Below, in pieces: positions 21,635 through 31,040 of a stretch of DNA of 64,000 bases. Below the pieces are notes generated by a model. That model was not told the DNA's origin. It saw only the letters and a list, made by a program, of their open reading frames with translations, and did not search any database. The position numbers and the translations under genes are program-made. Every line of letters starts with the position of its first letter. Within the stretch, counting starts at the first letter, position 1. Source of the DNA: Zhouia spongiae (lineage in GTDB: Bacteria; Bacteroidota; Bacteroidia; Flavobacteriales; Flavobacteriaceae); contig NZ_CP094326.1 of the NCBI RefSeq assembly GCF_022760175.1, forward strand, positions 3,274,804 through 3,338,803, read 5' to 3'.

Positions 21635-21656
21635 TTTACCCGACAACCGGAATTTA
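21635..21656. repeat. Dispersed 22-base repeat, copy 1
   Basis: TTTACCCGACAACCGG plus six further bases match 40549-40570 at 21 of 22 positions. Both copies are intergenic. Function unknown. Confidence 0.6.
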
Positions 21657-21844
21657 ACCCCGATAATATCCGGAGTTCCGAAACTTTTCCTTGTGAAATA
21701 CTCCCAACGGAATTTCATAGGGCTTGCGTCGAAATGTTTTGCCCTGCGCGAGCTATCTCCGAGACAGTTGACGAGCTTAAACAAATTTAAATATTACGCT
21801 CCTTAAAAGTAAATCATTTGCTTTAATTTAACTTAAAGTAATAA

Positions 21845-23110
21845 TCAAACTAAGAATTGAAACAAATCCGGTTTGTTATTCAGGTAATCTCCGTAAAAAT
21901 TATGGGCTTTCATTCGGGCTATCAGCGGTTCGAGATCCTTTTCATTTTTCAATTCGATCCCTACTACTGCGGGTCCGTTTTCCCTGGCATGTTTCTTGGA
22001 ATATTCAAAATGTGTGATATCGTCGTCAGGACCCAGGATTTCTGCAACAAATTCTTTTAACGCTCCTGCTCTTTGCGGGAATCGAATTATAAAATAATGT
22101 TTCAAATTAGCGTACAACAACGCACGTTCTTTAATCTCGGCTGTTCTTGTTATATCATTATTGCTCCCGCTTACCAGGCAAACTACATTTTTACCTTCTA
22201 TTTCTTCCTTAAACGAATCCAGAGCGGCGATAGATAATACTCCAGCCGGCTCTACCACAATGGCATCCCTGTTGTATAAATCTAATATGGTCTGACATAC
22301 CTTCCCTTCAGGTACGGTAATCACAGCATCCAGCTGCTGTTTACAGATGTCGAAAGTAAGGTCTCCTACTTTTTGTACAGCTGCTCCGTCTACAAATTTC
22401 TCGATATGCTCAAGCTCAGTGTTTACACCATTCTTTATAGAGGTGGACATCGACGGTGCTCCTTCAGGCTCAACCCCTATGATTTTGGTGTTGGGGGAAA
22501 GTGTTTTGAATACTGTTGAAAGTCCTGATGCCAATCCGCCCCCTCCTACCGGAACAAAAATATAATCAATTTGTTTAGAGGTCTGATTCAGCACTTCAAG
22601 GCCAACGGTTGCTTGTCCTTCGATCACTTTTTCATCATCAAACGGATGTACAAAGGTCTTCTCAAGTTCTTTACATGCTTTCATTGCCGCCTTATATGAA
22701 TCGTCGAAAGTATCTCCATAAATTACGATATCAATATAATCTTCACCGAACATTCTTACCTGTTCAATTTTCTGTTTTGGCGTAGGAGTCGGCATATAAA
22801 TAGTGCCTTTTATCTGAAGCTCCTTACACGAAAAAGCCACTCCCTGAGCATGATTCCCTGCTGATGCGCATACAATACCGTTTTGCTTTTCTTCGTCAGT
22901 TAAAGAATTCATCTTATTGTAAGCTCCACGTATCTTATAGGAACGTACTATCTGAAGGTCTTCTCTTTTCAGCAGTACCGTATTGCTAAATTGCTTCGAA
23001 TAGGTGATGCTCTTCATTAAAGGCGTTACCGTAGCTACACCGCCAAGTGTTGCTGCCGCTTTCTTTACGTCTTCTAAGTCGGGTTTGTATGTTGTTTTTA
23101 CTTGCATCAT
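21845..23110 (-). CDS. ilvA: Threonine ammonia-lyase (threonine deaminase)
   Basis: IlvA converts threonine to 2-oxobutanoate, the first step specific to isoleucine. The 421-residue protein has the PLP Lys in RSYKIRGAYNKM near residue 58, CASAGNHAQGVAFSC, the glycine-rich VPVGGGGLASGL phosphate loop, and a single C-terminal ACT-like regulatory domain from about residue 335 (HYFIIRFPQRAGALKEFVAEILG). It is the last gene of ilvD-B-N-C-A. Its presence explains the many Ile codons in the leader peptides. Confidence 0.94.
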   Translation of the reverse strand: MMQVKTTYKPDLEDVKKAAATLGGVATVTPLMKSITYSKQFSNTVLLKREDLQIVRSYKIRGAYNKMNSLTDEEKQNGIVCASAGNHAQGVAFSCKELQIKGTIYMPTPTPKQKIEQVRMFGEDYIDIVIYGDTFDDSYKAAMKACKELEKTFVHPFDDEKVIEGQATVGLEVLNQTSKQIDYIFVPVGGGGLASGLSTVFKTLSPNTKIIGVEPEGAPSMSTSIKNGVNTELEHIEKFVDGAAVQKVGDLTFDICKQQLDAVITVPEGKVCQTILDLYNRDAIVVEPAGVLSIAALDSFKEEIEGKNVVCLVSGSNNDITRTAEIKERALLYANLKHYFIIRFPQRAGALKEFVAEILGPDDDITHFEYSKKHARENGPAVVGIELKNEKDLEPLIARMKAHNFYGDYLNNKPDLFQFLV

Positions 23111-23161
23111 AATTTTTTAAAACATCACAGGCACGATATACGTACCTGTGACCAAGTTTTA

Positions 23162-24637
23162 TTAAAGTGATGATATGGTCTTCATATCAGTCATTGACTG
23201 ACGTAACCAGGCTCCCACTTCTTCTATCGGGTGGTTTCTGATAGCGTCGTTTACTGCGATCAATTCTTTATTATCCACATCGTTCGATGCACTGAAAGAC
23301 TTACCGATAACGTTGGTATCGACAGTTTTCATAAAGTCAGTTAACATCGGGCGACATGCATGATCGAATAAGTAACATCCGTATTCAGCCGTATCAGAAA
23401 TAATACGATTCATTTCGTACAGTTTTTTACGGGCTACCAGGTTTGCGATTAGTGGCAACTCATGAAGCGATTCGTAGTATGCAGATTCCTCGATGATTCC
23501 TGTTTCTGTCATGGTTTCAAAAGCCAGTTCAACCCCTGCTTTCACCATTGCTATCATTAACACTCCATTATCAAAGAATTCCTGTTCTGAAATTTCAGCA
23601 GCAGTCGCTTCCGTTTTTTCAAAAGCAGTTTCTCCGGTAGCCTCTCTCCAGGTTAATAAATTGATATCATCATTTGCCCAGTCTTCCATCATTGTCTGAG
23701 AAAAATGGCCGCTCATAATGTCTTCCATATGCTTATGGAATAACGGCGCCATAATTTCTTTTAACTCTTCAGCCAGTCTAAAGGCCTCAATTTTGGCAGG
23801 GTTCGAAAGCCTGTCCATCATATTGGTGATACCACCGTGTTTAAGTGCTTCGGTAACTACTTCCCATCCATATTGCATTAATTTAGCGGCATATCCGGGC
23901 TCGATACCTTTTTCAACCATTCTGTCGAAACACAAAACAGATCCGGTCTGAAGCATTCCGCAAAGAATGGTCTGCTCGCCCATCAAGTCTGATTTTACTT
24001 CTGCCACGAATGATGAACGAAGTACACCTGCTCTGTGCCCTCCGGTTGCATACGCATAGGCTTTTGCCTGTTCAAAACCTTTTCCCTGAGGATCATTCTC
24101 CGGGTGTACTGCAACAAGCGTTGGTACTCCGAAACCGCGCTTATATTCTTCGCGAACTTCAGAACCAGGACATTTGGGAGCTACCATGATTACCGTTAGG
24201 TCTTTACGGACCTGCATTCCCTCTTCTACGATGTTAAATCCGTGAGAATATGCCAGGGTAGCGCCTTCTTTCATCAGTGGCATAATAGCATTTACCACAT
24301 TCGTATGCTGCTTGTCGGGAGTAAGGTTACAAACCAAATCGGCAGTTGGTATCATCTCTTCATAAGTACCAACGGCAAAACCATTATCTACTGCATTCCT
24401 GTACGACTGACGTTGTTCTTTGATAGCGCTGTCACGCAATGCGTATGATATGTCAAGACCGCTGTCACGCATATTCAACCCTTGGTTCAGTCCTTGCGCA
24501 CCACTTCCAACAATTACAACTTTCTTGCCTTCAAGTGCTTTGATTCCGTTGTTAAATTCTGATTTATCTAAAAAGTCACAAGTTCCTAACTGTAATAATT
24601 TTTCTCTTAGTGAGATTGAATTAAAATAATTTGCCAT
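23162..24637 (-). CDS. ilvC: Ketol-acid reductoisomerase, class II
   Basis: IlvC rearranges and reduces acetolactate or acetohydroxybutyrate with NADPH. At 491 residues it is the long class II type, with two C-terminal knotted domains. The Rossmann motif is [21 protein letters not shown], and [26 protein letters not shown] is a family signature. [14 protein letters not shown] holds metal-binding acidic residues. ilvN lies 12 bases upstream and ilvA 51 bases downstream. Confidence 0.96.
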   Translation of the reverse strand: MANYFNSISLREKLLQLGTCDFLDKSEFNNGIKALEGKKVVIVGSGAQGLNQGLNMRDSGLDISYALRDSAIKEQRQSYRNAVDNGFAVGTYEEMIPTADLVCNLTPDKQHTNVVNAIMPLMKEGATLAYSHGFNIVEEGMQVRKDLTVIMVAPKCPGSEVREEYKRGFGVPTLVAVHPENDPQGKGFEQAKAYAYATGGHRAGVLRSSFVAEVKSDLMGEQTILCGMLQTGSVLCFDRMVEKGIEPGYAAKLMQYGWEVVTEALKHGGITNMMDRLSNPAKIEAFRLAEELKEIMAPLFHKHMEDIMSGHFSQTMMEDWANDDINLLTWREATGETAFEKTEATAAEISEQEFFDNGVLMIAMVKAGVELAFETMTETGIIEESAYYESLHELPLIANLVARKKLYEMNRIISDTAEYGCYLFDHACRPMLTDFMKTVDTNVIGKSFSASNDVDNKELIAVNDAIRNHPIEEVGAWLRQSMTDMKTISSL

Positions 24638-24649
24638 TTTAATGGTTTA

Positions 24650-25183
24650 TTAATTGATTAATTGAAATTCTTTTAACATTGTTGATATATCCATTCGCTC
24701 TTTTGATACCGATATCCTGCCGGACCTGGTAAACTGCATTATCCCGTAAGGTTGCAATTCGTCGTACAAGGCTTCTATTTCGTATCGTCTGCCTGTTTTT
24801 GCAATCACGAAAAAATCGCGTGATACGGTTACAATTTCCGAATGACTTTCTTTTATGATATTCTGGATCTGACGCTGGTCAAAAAGCAAATCAGACTTAA
24901 TTTTAAACAGTGCTGTTTCCTGAAAGATGGTTTCGTCGTCGGTATGATAATAAGCTTTGATTACCTCTATCTGCTTTTCTATTTGTCCGACGATACGCCT
25001 GGCCCACGATTCTGTAATATTCACTACAATTACAAACCGGGAAACATTTTCTATTTCTGAGCCTGAAACGTTTAAGCTCTCTATATTGATATGACGCTTT
25101 AAAAATATGCCCGATATTCTGTTTAGCAACCCTATATTATTCTCTGAATAGATAGAGATGGTATATGTTTGTTTTTCTTCCAT
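24650..25183 (-). CDS. ilvN: Acetolactate synthase small regulatory subunit
   Basis: The 177-residue protein has an N-terminal ACT domain (YTISIYSENNIGLLNRISGIFLKRHINIESLNVSGSE) that binds valine, and a second conserved domain (ETALFKIKSD...YDELQPYGIMQFTRSGRISVSK). It activates the IlvB catalytic subunit and confers feedback inhibition. It sits 7 bases after ilvB. The symbols ilvN and ilvH are used interchangeably in this lineage. Confidence 0.93.
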   Translation of the reverse strand: MEEKQTYTISIYSENNIGLLNRISGIFLKRHINIESLNVSGSEIENVSRFVIVVNITESWARRIVGQIEKQIEVIKAYYHTDDETIFQETALFKIKSDLLFDQRQIQNIIKESHSEIVTVSRDFFVIAKTGRRYEIEALYDELQPYGIMQFTRSGRISVSKERMDISTMLKEFQLIN

Positions 25184-25190
25184 AGTACGC

Positions 25191-26924
25191 TTAGCTTAGT
25201 CTAACATCCGATACCGATGAACCTGTTGGTATCATAGGAAATACATTATCTTCTTTTTCTACTTTTACCTCCAGGAAGTATGCTTCTTCAGAAGCCATCA
25301 TTTCCTGAACGGCCCCCTGAAGGTCTTCCCGTTTGGATACCCGTTTCGCCTTGATATGGTAGCCTTCAGCTATTTTTACAAAATCAGGATTCACCAATTC
25401 CGTAGAGGCATATCTCCTGTCGAAAAACAACTGTTGCCACTGACGTACCATTCCCAAGAAGTCGTTATTGAGTACTACAATTTTAACGGCAGCTCCTGTC
25501 TGGAAAATAGTACCCAGTTCCTGTATGGTCATTTGATAACCACCATCTCCGATAACTGCCACCACTTCTCTTTCCGGATCGCCCATTTTAGCTCCGATTG
25601 CTGCGGGTAAAGCAAAGCCCATGGTCCCTAAACCTCCGGAGGTAATATTACTTTTGGTTTTATTAAATTTTGCATAACGACAGGCGATCATCTGGTGTTG
25701 TCCTACATCGGTAACAATAACCGCCTTGTGTTCTGAAGCCTTATTGATCTGGTCGATCACTTCGCCCATTGTAAGACCTTCCTTTTCAGGATGCAGGTCG
25801 TTTTTGATCACTTCATCGAACTCAATGGCGTAACGCTTTTTAAATTCCCCGTGCCATGCTTCGTGTTTATTATTATCAATAAGCGGTAAAACCCGTTGAA
25901 GTGACTCTTTTACATTTCCCAAGATAGCCACCTCTGTTTTTACATTCTTGTCTATCTCGGCCGGATCTATTTCAAAATGAACAACTTTAGCCTGCTTGGC
26001 ATAAGTACTCAAATCGCCGGTAACGCGATCGTCGAAGCGCATTCCCAATGCAATTAATACATCGCATTCGTTGGTTAAAACATTCGGACCGTAGTTACCA
26101 TGCATTCCAACCATTCCGGTATTAAACTCATGGTCAGAATCCAGTGCTGACAATCCCAATAAGGTAGATGCCGCCGGAATTCCTGCTTTCTCAATAAGTT
26201 GTTTTAATTCTTCTTCTGCCTGTCCAAGAATAATTCCCTGTCCCCAAACAATAAAAGGTTTTTTAGCCTTATTGATCAAATCGGCTGCCTGCTCTACTTT
26301 AGACTTTTCTATTTCCGGTTTCGAATTATAGCTTCTGATCCCTGTACATTTCTCATAACTAAAATCAAACTCTTCAAACTGAGCATTTTTAGTAATATCG
26401 ATCAGAACAGGTCCCGGTCGTCCGGAACGGGCTATATAGAAAGCCTTTGCCATTACTTCAGGTATTTCGGAAGCACTGGTTATCTGGTGGTTCCATTTGG
26501 TAACCGGTGTAGATATTCCGACAATATCGGTTTCCTGAAAGGCATCAGACCCTAATAAATGACTTGCTACCTGTCCGGTAATACAAACCATGGGCGTTGA
26601 ATCAATCTGGGCATCTGCAATCCCTGTAACCAGGTTTGTTGCTCCCGGTCCTGAGGTTGCCATAGCCACCCCTACTTTTCCGGACACACGTGCGTACCCT
26701 TGTGCAGCGTGTGTAGCACCTTGTTCATGACGTGTAAGGACATGATGAAGCTTGTCCTGAAACTTATATAGTTCATCATAGATCGGCATGATGGCACCAC
26801 CGGGGTAACCATAAACCAAATCGACCCCTTCCGCCAATAAACAATGTATAACGGCTTCGGCACCACTTATTCTCATAGTAGTTTCCTTTTTTTCCTGCTT
26901 TTGGGTTAATGTTTTTGTTTCCAT
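25191..26924 (-). CDS. ilvB: Acetolactate synthase large subunit, biosynthetic
   Basis: A thiamine-diphosphate enzyme of 577 residues that forms acetolactate and acetohydroxybutyrate. Landmarks: GAEAVIHCLLAEGVDLVYGYPGGAIMP, the catalytic Glu in TRHEQGATHAAQGYAR, TSGPGATNLVTGIADA, and the ThDP/Mg motif VIGDGGYQMTIQELGT with NNDFLGMVRQWQ. It has an N-terminal extension (ETKTLTQKQEKKETT) before the core; an internal start at MRISGAEAV is possible. Second gene of the ilv operon. Confidence 0.95.
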   Translation of the reverse strand: METKTLTQKQEKKETTMRISGAEAVIHCLLAEGVDLVYGYPGGAIMPIYDELYKFQDKLHHVLTRHEQGATHAAQGYARVSGKVGVAMATSGPGATNLVTGIADAQIDSTPMVCITGQVASHLLGSDAFQETDIVGISTPVTKWNHQITSASEIPEVMAKAFYIARSGRPGPVLIDITKNAQFEEFDFSYEKCTGIRSYNSKPEIEKSKVEQAADLINKAKKPFIVWGQGIILGQAEEELKQLIEKAGIPAASTLLGLSALDSDHEFNTGMVGMHGNYGPNVLTNECDVLIALGMRFDDRVTGDLSTYAKQAKVVHFEIDPAEIDKNVKTEVAILGNVKESLQRVLPLIDNNKHEAWHGEFKKRYAIEFDEVIKNDLHPEKEGLTMGEVIDQINKASEHKAVIVTDVGQHQMIACRYAKFNKTKSNITSGGLGTMGFALPAAIGAKMGDPEREVVAVIGDGGYQMTIQELGTIFQTGAAVKIVVLNNDFLGMVRQWQQLFFDRRYASTELVNPDFVKIAEGYHIKAKRVSKREDLQGAVQEMMASEEAYFLEVKVEKEDNVFPMIPTGSSVSDVRLS

Positions 26925-26985
26925 AATACATTCAGTTATGAAGCCTTAAACAGTCAGCTACTGTTCAAGCATAAAACAACTATCT

Positions 26986-28665
26986 CTAGAATTCATCGGT
27001 TACACATCCGTCTGATGCCGATGAAACAGTTTTAGCATACTTATATAATATTCCTTTTTTAAATTTCAATTCCGGAGCCGTCCAATCGGCTCTTCTCTTT
27101 TCCAGTTCTTCATCAGATATTTCAATATCGATGGTATTGTTAACAGCATCGATAGAGATGATATCACCATTTTCTACAAGGGCGATGTTACCGCCTACCT
27201 GTGCCTCCGGTGCTACATGACCAACGACAAAACCATGAGATCCTCCGGAGAACCTGCCATCTGTGATTAAGGCAACGTCTTTCCCAAGACCGGCTCCCAT
27301 AATCGACGAAGTTGGTTTTAGCATTTCCGGCATTCCCGGGCCGCCTTTGGGGCCTTCGTAACGGATAATGACCACATCTCCTTTTTTTACTTTCCCTGAT
27401 TTAATTCCTTCATTTACTGCTTCTTCACCGTCAAACACATTGGCAGTTCCTCTGAATGACAATCCTTCTTTCCCTGTAATTTTGGCGACTGCGCCTTCTG
27501 TCGCAAGGTTCCCGAAAAGAATACGGATATGTCCTGAGTCTTTGATCGGTTCTTCTAGTTTTTTTATGATGTCCTGTCCGTCAATCAGGTTGGACACATC
27601 TTTTAAGTTTTCTGCAAGGGTTTTACCTGTTACTGTCAAGCAATCTCCATGAAGCATATCGTTATCTAATAAGTACTTTAATACTCCCGGAATACCTCCT
27701 ACTCCATGTAGATCCTCCATGGAATATTTACCACTGGGCTTTAAATCTGCCAATAAAGGTGTTGCATCGCTAATCCGTTTAAAATCTTCTAAAGTAAAAT
27801 CTACCTGTGCTGCTTTAGCTATCGCTAGAAAGTGAAGTACTGCATTGGTAGACCCCCCCAGAACGGTAACCAGCCTAAATGCATTTTCCAGCGATCTCTT
27901 ATTAACGATATCCAAAGGCTTAATGTCTTTTTCTAATAGCAGCCGCAGTACTTCCCCTGCTTTTACAGACTCTTGCTCTTTCAGATTTCCATTACTGATA
28001 GCAGGATTCGACGAGTTAAACGGCAATGACATCCCTAATGCTTCTATGGCAGAAGCCATGGTGTTGGCTGTATACATCCCGCCACAGGCACCGGCTCCGG
28101 GGCAAGCTTTATGAACTACCTCTTTATATTCTTCATCATCAATCTTACCTGCTACTTTCTGACCGTAAGCTTCAAACGCGGAGATAATATCTAATTTTTT
28201 ACCATTATGGCAACCTGAGGCTATAGTGCCTCCGTAAACCAATATAGAGGGCCTGTTTAAGCGTAGCATTGCCATTAATGCTCCCGGCATATTTTTATCA
28301 CAACCCACTACCGTTACCATACCGTCATAGCTCATTGCTTCCACAACAGTTTCCATTGAGTCGGCTATAATATCTCTTGAAGGCAACGAATAACGCATCC
28401 CCGGTGTACCATTAGATATCCCGTCACTGACACCTATGGTATTGAAGATCAATCCGACCAAACCGGCATTTTCAGTTCCTTTTTTAACTTGTTTTGCCAG
28501 ATCGTTTAAATGCATATTACATGGATTGCCCTCGTAACCTGTACTGGCAATACCTATTAAAGGTTTTTTTAAATCTTCATCGGTAAGTCCTATGGCATGC
28601 AGCATGGCCTGGGCTGCCGGCAATGTAGGATCTTGTGTGACTTGCTTACTATACTTATTTAACAT
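26986..28665 (-). CDS. ilvD: Dihydroxy-acid dehydratase
   Basis: IlvD removes water from dihydroxyacids to give the 2-oxo precursors of valine and isoleucine. The 559-residue protein has the Fe-S cluster cysteines in [17 protein letters not shown] and [16 protein letters not shown], and a C-terminal [21 protein letters not shown] motif. It is the first structural gene of the operon and lies 170 bases downstream of the second attenuator terminator. Confidence 0.96.
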   Translation of the reverse strand: MLNKYSKQVTQDPTLPAAQAMLHAIGLTDEDLKKPLIGIASTGYEGNPCNMHLNDLAKQVKKGTENAGLVGLIFNTIGVSDGISNGTPGMRYSLPSRDIIADSMETVVEAMSYDGMVTVVGCDKNMPGALMAMLRLNRPSILVYGGTIASGCHNGKKLDIISAFEAYGQKVAGKIDDEEYKEVVHKACPGAGACGGMYTANTMASAIEALGMSLPFNSSNPAISNGNLKEQESVKAGEVLRLLLEKDIKPLDIVNKRSLENAFRLVTVLGGSTNAVLHFLAIAKAAQVDFTLEDFKRISDATPLLADLKPSGKYSMEDLHGVGGIPGVLKYLLDNDMLHGDCLTVTGKTLAENLKDVSNLIDGQDIIKKLEEPIKDSGHIRILFGNLATEGAVAKITGKEGLSFRGTANVFDGEEAVNEGIKSGKVKKGDVVIIRYEGPKGGPGMPEMLKPTSSIMGAGLGKDVALITDGRFSGGSHGFVVGHVAPEAQVGGNIALVENGDIISIDAVNNTIDIEISDEELEKRRADWTAPELKFKKGILYKYAKTVSSASDGCVTDEF

Positions 28666-28834
28666 TTTACTTATAATATTCTTATTAAACAGCTAAATTA
28701 TTTGATTAAATACTCTATTTCTCTTCTTTCTGAAATTCAGATTAAAACTCAAATGAATTCATAACTATACAAAAACCTCATTATCAGTATTTTACACGTT
28801 ATTTTTTATCATATTCAACATATGAAAATTGTTT

Positions 28835-28883
28835 AAACGAAAAAGACCTGTATCGGTTTGAATGATACAGGTCTTTTTCGTTT
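28835..28883 (-). terminator. Attenuator terminator 2 of the ilv operon
   Basis: A perfect 20-base-pair inverted repeat (28835-28854 and 28864-28883) with a 9-base loop. On the minus strand the stem ends in a T-rich run. It sits between leader peptide 2 and ilvD. It can form only if the competing pairing of 28864-28870 with 28899-28905 is absent, as expected for a transcription attenuator. Confidence 0.9.
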
Positions 28884-28905
28884 ATCAGCACAAAACAACT
28901 GTATC
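28864..28905 (-). promoter_or_regulatory. Antiterminator of attenuator 2
   Basis: In the RNA, GAUACAG just after the leader 2 stop (28905-28899) is complementary to CUGUAUC in the terminator 5' arm (28870-28864). This pairing excludes the terminator. A second pairing, UUAUCAGC inside the leader codons (28946-28939) with GCUGAUAA (28889-28882), encloses the antiterminator arm and would block it when ribosomes do not cover the leader. Pairings are read from the sequence; the mechanism is inferred. Confidence 0.7.
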
Positions 28906-28908
28906 GTT

Positions 28909-28965
28909 TCACCAAGGAATGATAATAATGACAATGACGCTGATAATGACTACTCGTAATTTCAT
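28909..28965 (-). CDS. ilv leader peptide 2 (attenuator)
   Basis: An 18-residue frame with ATG at 28965-28963 and TGA at 28911-28909, encoding MKLRVVIISVIVIIIIPW. Eleven of 18 residues are Ile or Val (7 Ile, 4 Val), with a final run of four Ile. It lies immediately upstream of an antiterminator/terminator pair and of ilvD. Stalling at Ile or Val codons would favour the antiterminator, as in ribosome-mediated attenuation of amino acid operons. It is too short for standard gene finding. Confidence 0.88.
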   Translation of the reverse strand: MKLRVVIISVIVIIIIPW

Positions 28966-29008
28966 ATGTTTAAAACTTGTTCATGCTAGTTTTCTAAATT
29001 AAATCTAT

Positions 29009-29038
29009 AAAAAAAGCCTTCTCTTTATTGGGAAGGCT
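29009..29038 (-). terminator. Attenuator terminator 1 of the ilv operon
   Basis: AGCCTTC (29015-29021) pairs with GAAGGCT (29032-29038) over a 10-base loop. On the minus strand a run of seven T follows the stem. It lies between leader peptides 1 and 2. A competing pairing is weaker than in attenuator 2: GGGGA just after leader 1 could pair with UUCCC in the loop side. Confidence 0.8.
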
Positions 29039-29072
29039 CTTCGTGTTTTATTATAAATATACCGTCCCCTTA

Positions 29073-29132
29073 TCATTGTGAAACAATCACAATAATGACA
29101 ACAGCGACGATATTAATCAGATTTCTATTCAT
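29073..29132 (-). CDS. ilv leader peptide 1 (attenuator)
   Basis: A 19-residue frame with ATG at 29132-29130 and TGA at 29075-29073, encoding MNRNLINIVAVVIIVIVSQ. It contains 5 Ile and 5 Val. The last codons form a perfect 7-base-pair hairpin (ATTGTGA/TCACAAT, 29075-29093) that could pause polymerase or be opened by the ribosome. A terminator follows 35 bases downstream. It is the first of two leader-terminator units in series before ilvD. Confidence 0.85.
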   Translation of the reverse strand: MNRNLINIVAVVIIVIVSQ

Positions 29133-29464
29133 TGATGATGCAATAATATCTATATTTTTTTTAATTCAAAAGGTTTTGATTAATTTTTTTTGATCCGGAT
29201 AAAACCCTCCCTTGTTTTAAACATAGAAATGATCTTAAAACTCATTGTTTTTGAGAAGAGCACCACCCGTTTAAAATCACAGTTCTCACCAGTGTATTAA
29301 CACGTATGAACCTTTTTTTACTATCGGTAAAAACAATCAATAAGATACTATAGATATACTATAATTATGGTATAAACTACCTATACATTAGTTATAATAT
29401 CATTATAAAAATATTTTAAATATTTGATTTTGTACATTTTACAAATCACCTTATAGGAAAAAGA
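29133..29464. other. AT-rich divergent spacer upstream of the ilv leaders
   Basis: A 332-base region that must hold the ilv promoter, but I found no exact TAnnTTTG on the minus strand. It contains short AT palindromes around 29340-29430 (for example AAATATTTTAAATATTT). No third leader peptide was seen. Confidence 0.4.
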
Positions 29465-30213
29465 ATGGCAAAACAAAAAGGAATTATCAAACTAGTCGGT
29501 ACGCTTTCGGGCATAAACTTTTATTATCGTAACGGAGAAGTTATTGCCCGCGTAGCCGGGGTGGTTTTACAAAGGAGAAAGTATTAAACGATTCGAATAT
29601 GGTGCTGGTGAGGCAGAACTTCAGTGAATTCGGAATGTGTGCGAAAGTAAAAAAGTTATTCAGGCAAGTGCTGTTTCCTTTCTTAAAGGACCATAAAGAC
29701 CCGAGCCTACACGAGCGCATGATGAAGATGTTTCCTAAAATTAAAAACTGTGATCTGGTCCGTGAGAGAGAAGAACGGACTGTCTGGAACGGATTACTTA
29801 CCGATAATGGGAAGCAAATATTTTCTGATTTTCGGTATACTCCGGAGCGGGCTGTAAGAGACACTTTTACAGGGAATATTTCGATTGATCCGGAGACTTT
29901 TGATTGTACCGTTTCGGACATTCATATCATATACGACCAGTTTCCGGCACAAGCAACTCATATGGGTTTATTATATGGAGTGGTACACTTGGATGCTGAA
30001 AAACATCACTCTGAAATTTTTATGGCAGAAAAAGTTATTCTGGGCAAAAAGTTTCAAGAGAATGAGTTAAACATTCCCATAAAAGCTATGCCTGAAAAGG
30101 GAGGCTTGAACCTGACTTATATCGGATTGAAATTCTATCAGAAAGTATCCGGAGACTTTATGGTACTAAAAGCTAAAAATACTTATGCCTTAGAACTAAT
30201 CTGTTTTTTATAA
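29465..30213 (+). pseudogene. Frameshifted Bacteroidota conserved hypothetical gene
   Basis: The ATG at 29465 encodes 40 residues (MAKQKGIIKLVGTLSGINFY...) and then stops at 29585-29587. Moving to the -1 frame at the GGGG run near 29560 gives GGFTKEKVLNDSNMVLVRQNFSEFG, continuing to 30213. Joined, the protein is about 248 residues and resembles a widespread family that starts MAKQKGxIKLEGTIGxIxFY. Its function is unknown to me. The 204-residue frame at 29599-30213 is therefore a fragment of a longer gene. A real mutation, a sequencing error in the G run, or a programmed shift are all possible. Confidence 0.7.
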
Positions 30214-30383
30214 ACACATCCCGGCCGGCCAAATTTTAAGGCTGTACATGGTCTTGGCGGATTGTCTTTATACGAAAACAAATTTCTCCGTAAGGGTTAT
30301 AAACCGAATTTTCACGGAAAGGAAAGACGACCTTGCAGAGAAGACATCAGATCAGGTCAAACGATACCGGATTTCATCTGATA

Positions 30384-31040
30384 TTAGCCTTCTTCCATTT
30401 CTATAAGTTCATGCTTAATGGCATACAACACCAATCCGATACGGCTTTTTACCTGAAGCTTTTCAAACAAACTTTCGCGATAGCCATCAATTGTTTTGGG
30501 AGAGAGACACATTTCGTTAGCTATTTCCTTATAAGTCATTTCTGAGCAGGCCAATTTCAGGAATTCTATTTCACGGTCTTTCAGATGGAGTTGATCCTTT
30601 TCGGATTCTTTTTTATCCAGTGTATCCAGTAAAGTATTTGTTATCCGCTCAGAAAAATAAAACCCTTTTTCTATGACATCGGACAGGGCCTGTTTAAAGA
30701 TATTCGGGTGTATATCTTTTAAAAGGTATCCTTTAGCTCCGAACCGCAGCATTTTAATGATCGTGTCTTCGGTATCATCCATGGAAAGGGCAATAACTTT
30801 AAGATCGGGTTTATTTTCCTTTAACCATCCCATGGTTTCTATCCCGTCCATTATCGGCATATTGATATCGAGTAAGACTATATCCGGAATTGAGTTGTTA
30901 CCATTGAGCATTTCAATAAATTCCTTGCCATTTGCGGCATGAAAAACTACGTTATAATCATCGAAGGAGGAGACCAAAGTTTGCAATGACTGGGCAAATA
31001 ATAAATGATCGTCTACTATGGCTATTGAATACTTCTTCAT
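30384..31040 (-). CDS. NarL-type response regulator
   Basis: A 218-residue regulator with an N-terminal receiver domain (IAIVDDHLLFAQSL, phosphoacceptor Asp near residue 58 in VLLDINMPIMDG, switch residues in VIALSMDD, Lys in GYLLKDI) and a C-terminal LuxR-type helix-turn-helix (LKLACSEMTYKEIANEMCLSPKTIDGYRESLFEKL). It overlaps the histidine kinase gene by 4 bases (ATGA), so they form a two-component pair. The kinase and cassette promoters share a motif (31932-31945 and 34558-34569) that may be its operator. Confidence 0.93.
   Translation of the reverse strand: MKKYSIAIVDDHLLFAQSLQTLVSSFDDYNVVFHAANGKEFIEMLNGNNSIPDIVLLDINMPIMDGIETMGWLKENKPDLKVIALSMDDTEDTIIKMLRFGAKGYLLKDIHPNIFKQALSDVIEKGFYFSERITNTLLDTLDKKESEKDQLHLKDREIEFLKLACSEMTYKEIANEMCLSPKTIDGYRESLFEKLQVKSRIGLVLYAIKHELIEMEEG

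Larger units (their letters stand above)
21356..21844. other. Spacer between ilvA and the aldehyde dehydrogenase gene
   Basis: A 489-base non-coding region. It contains the terminator at 21595-21626, the dispersed repeat at 21635-21656, and GC-richer short inverted stretches down to 21780. No coding frame is convincing. Confidence 0.6.
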
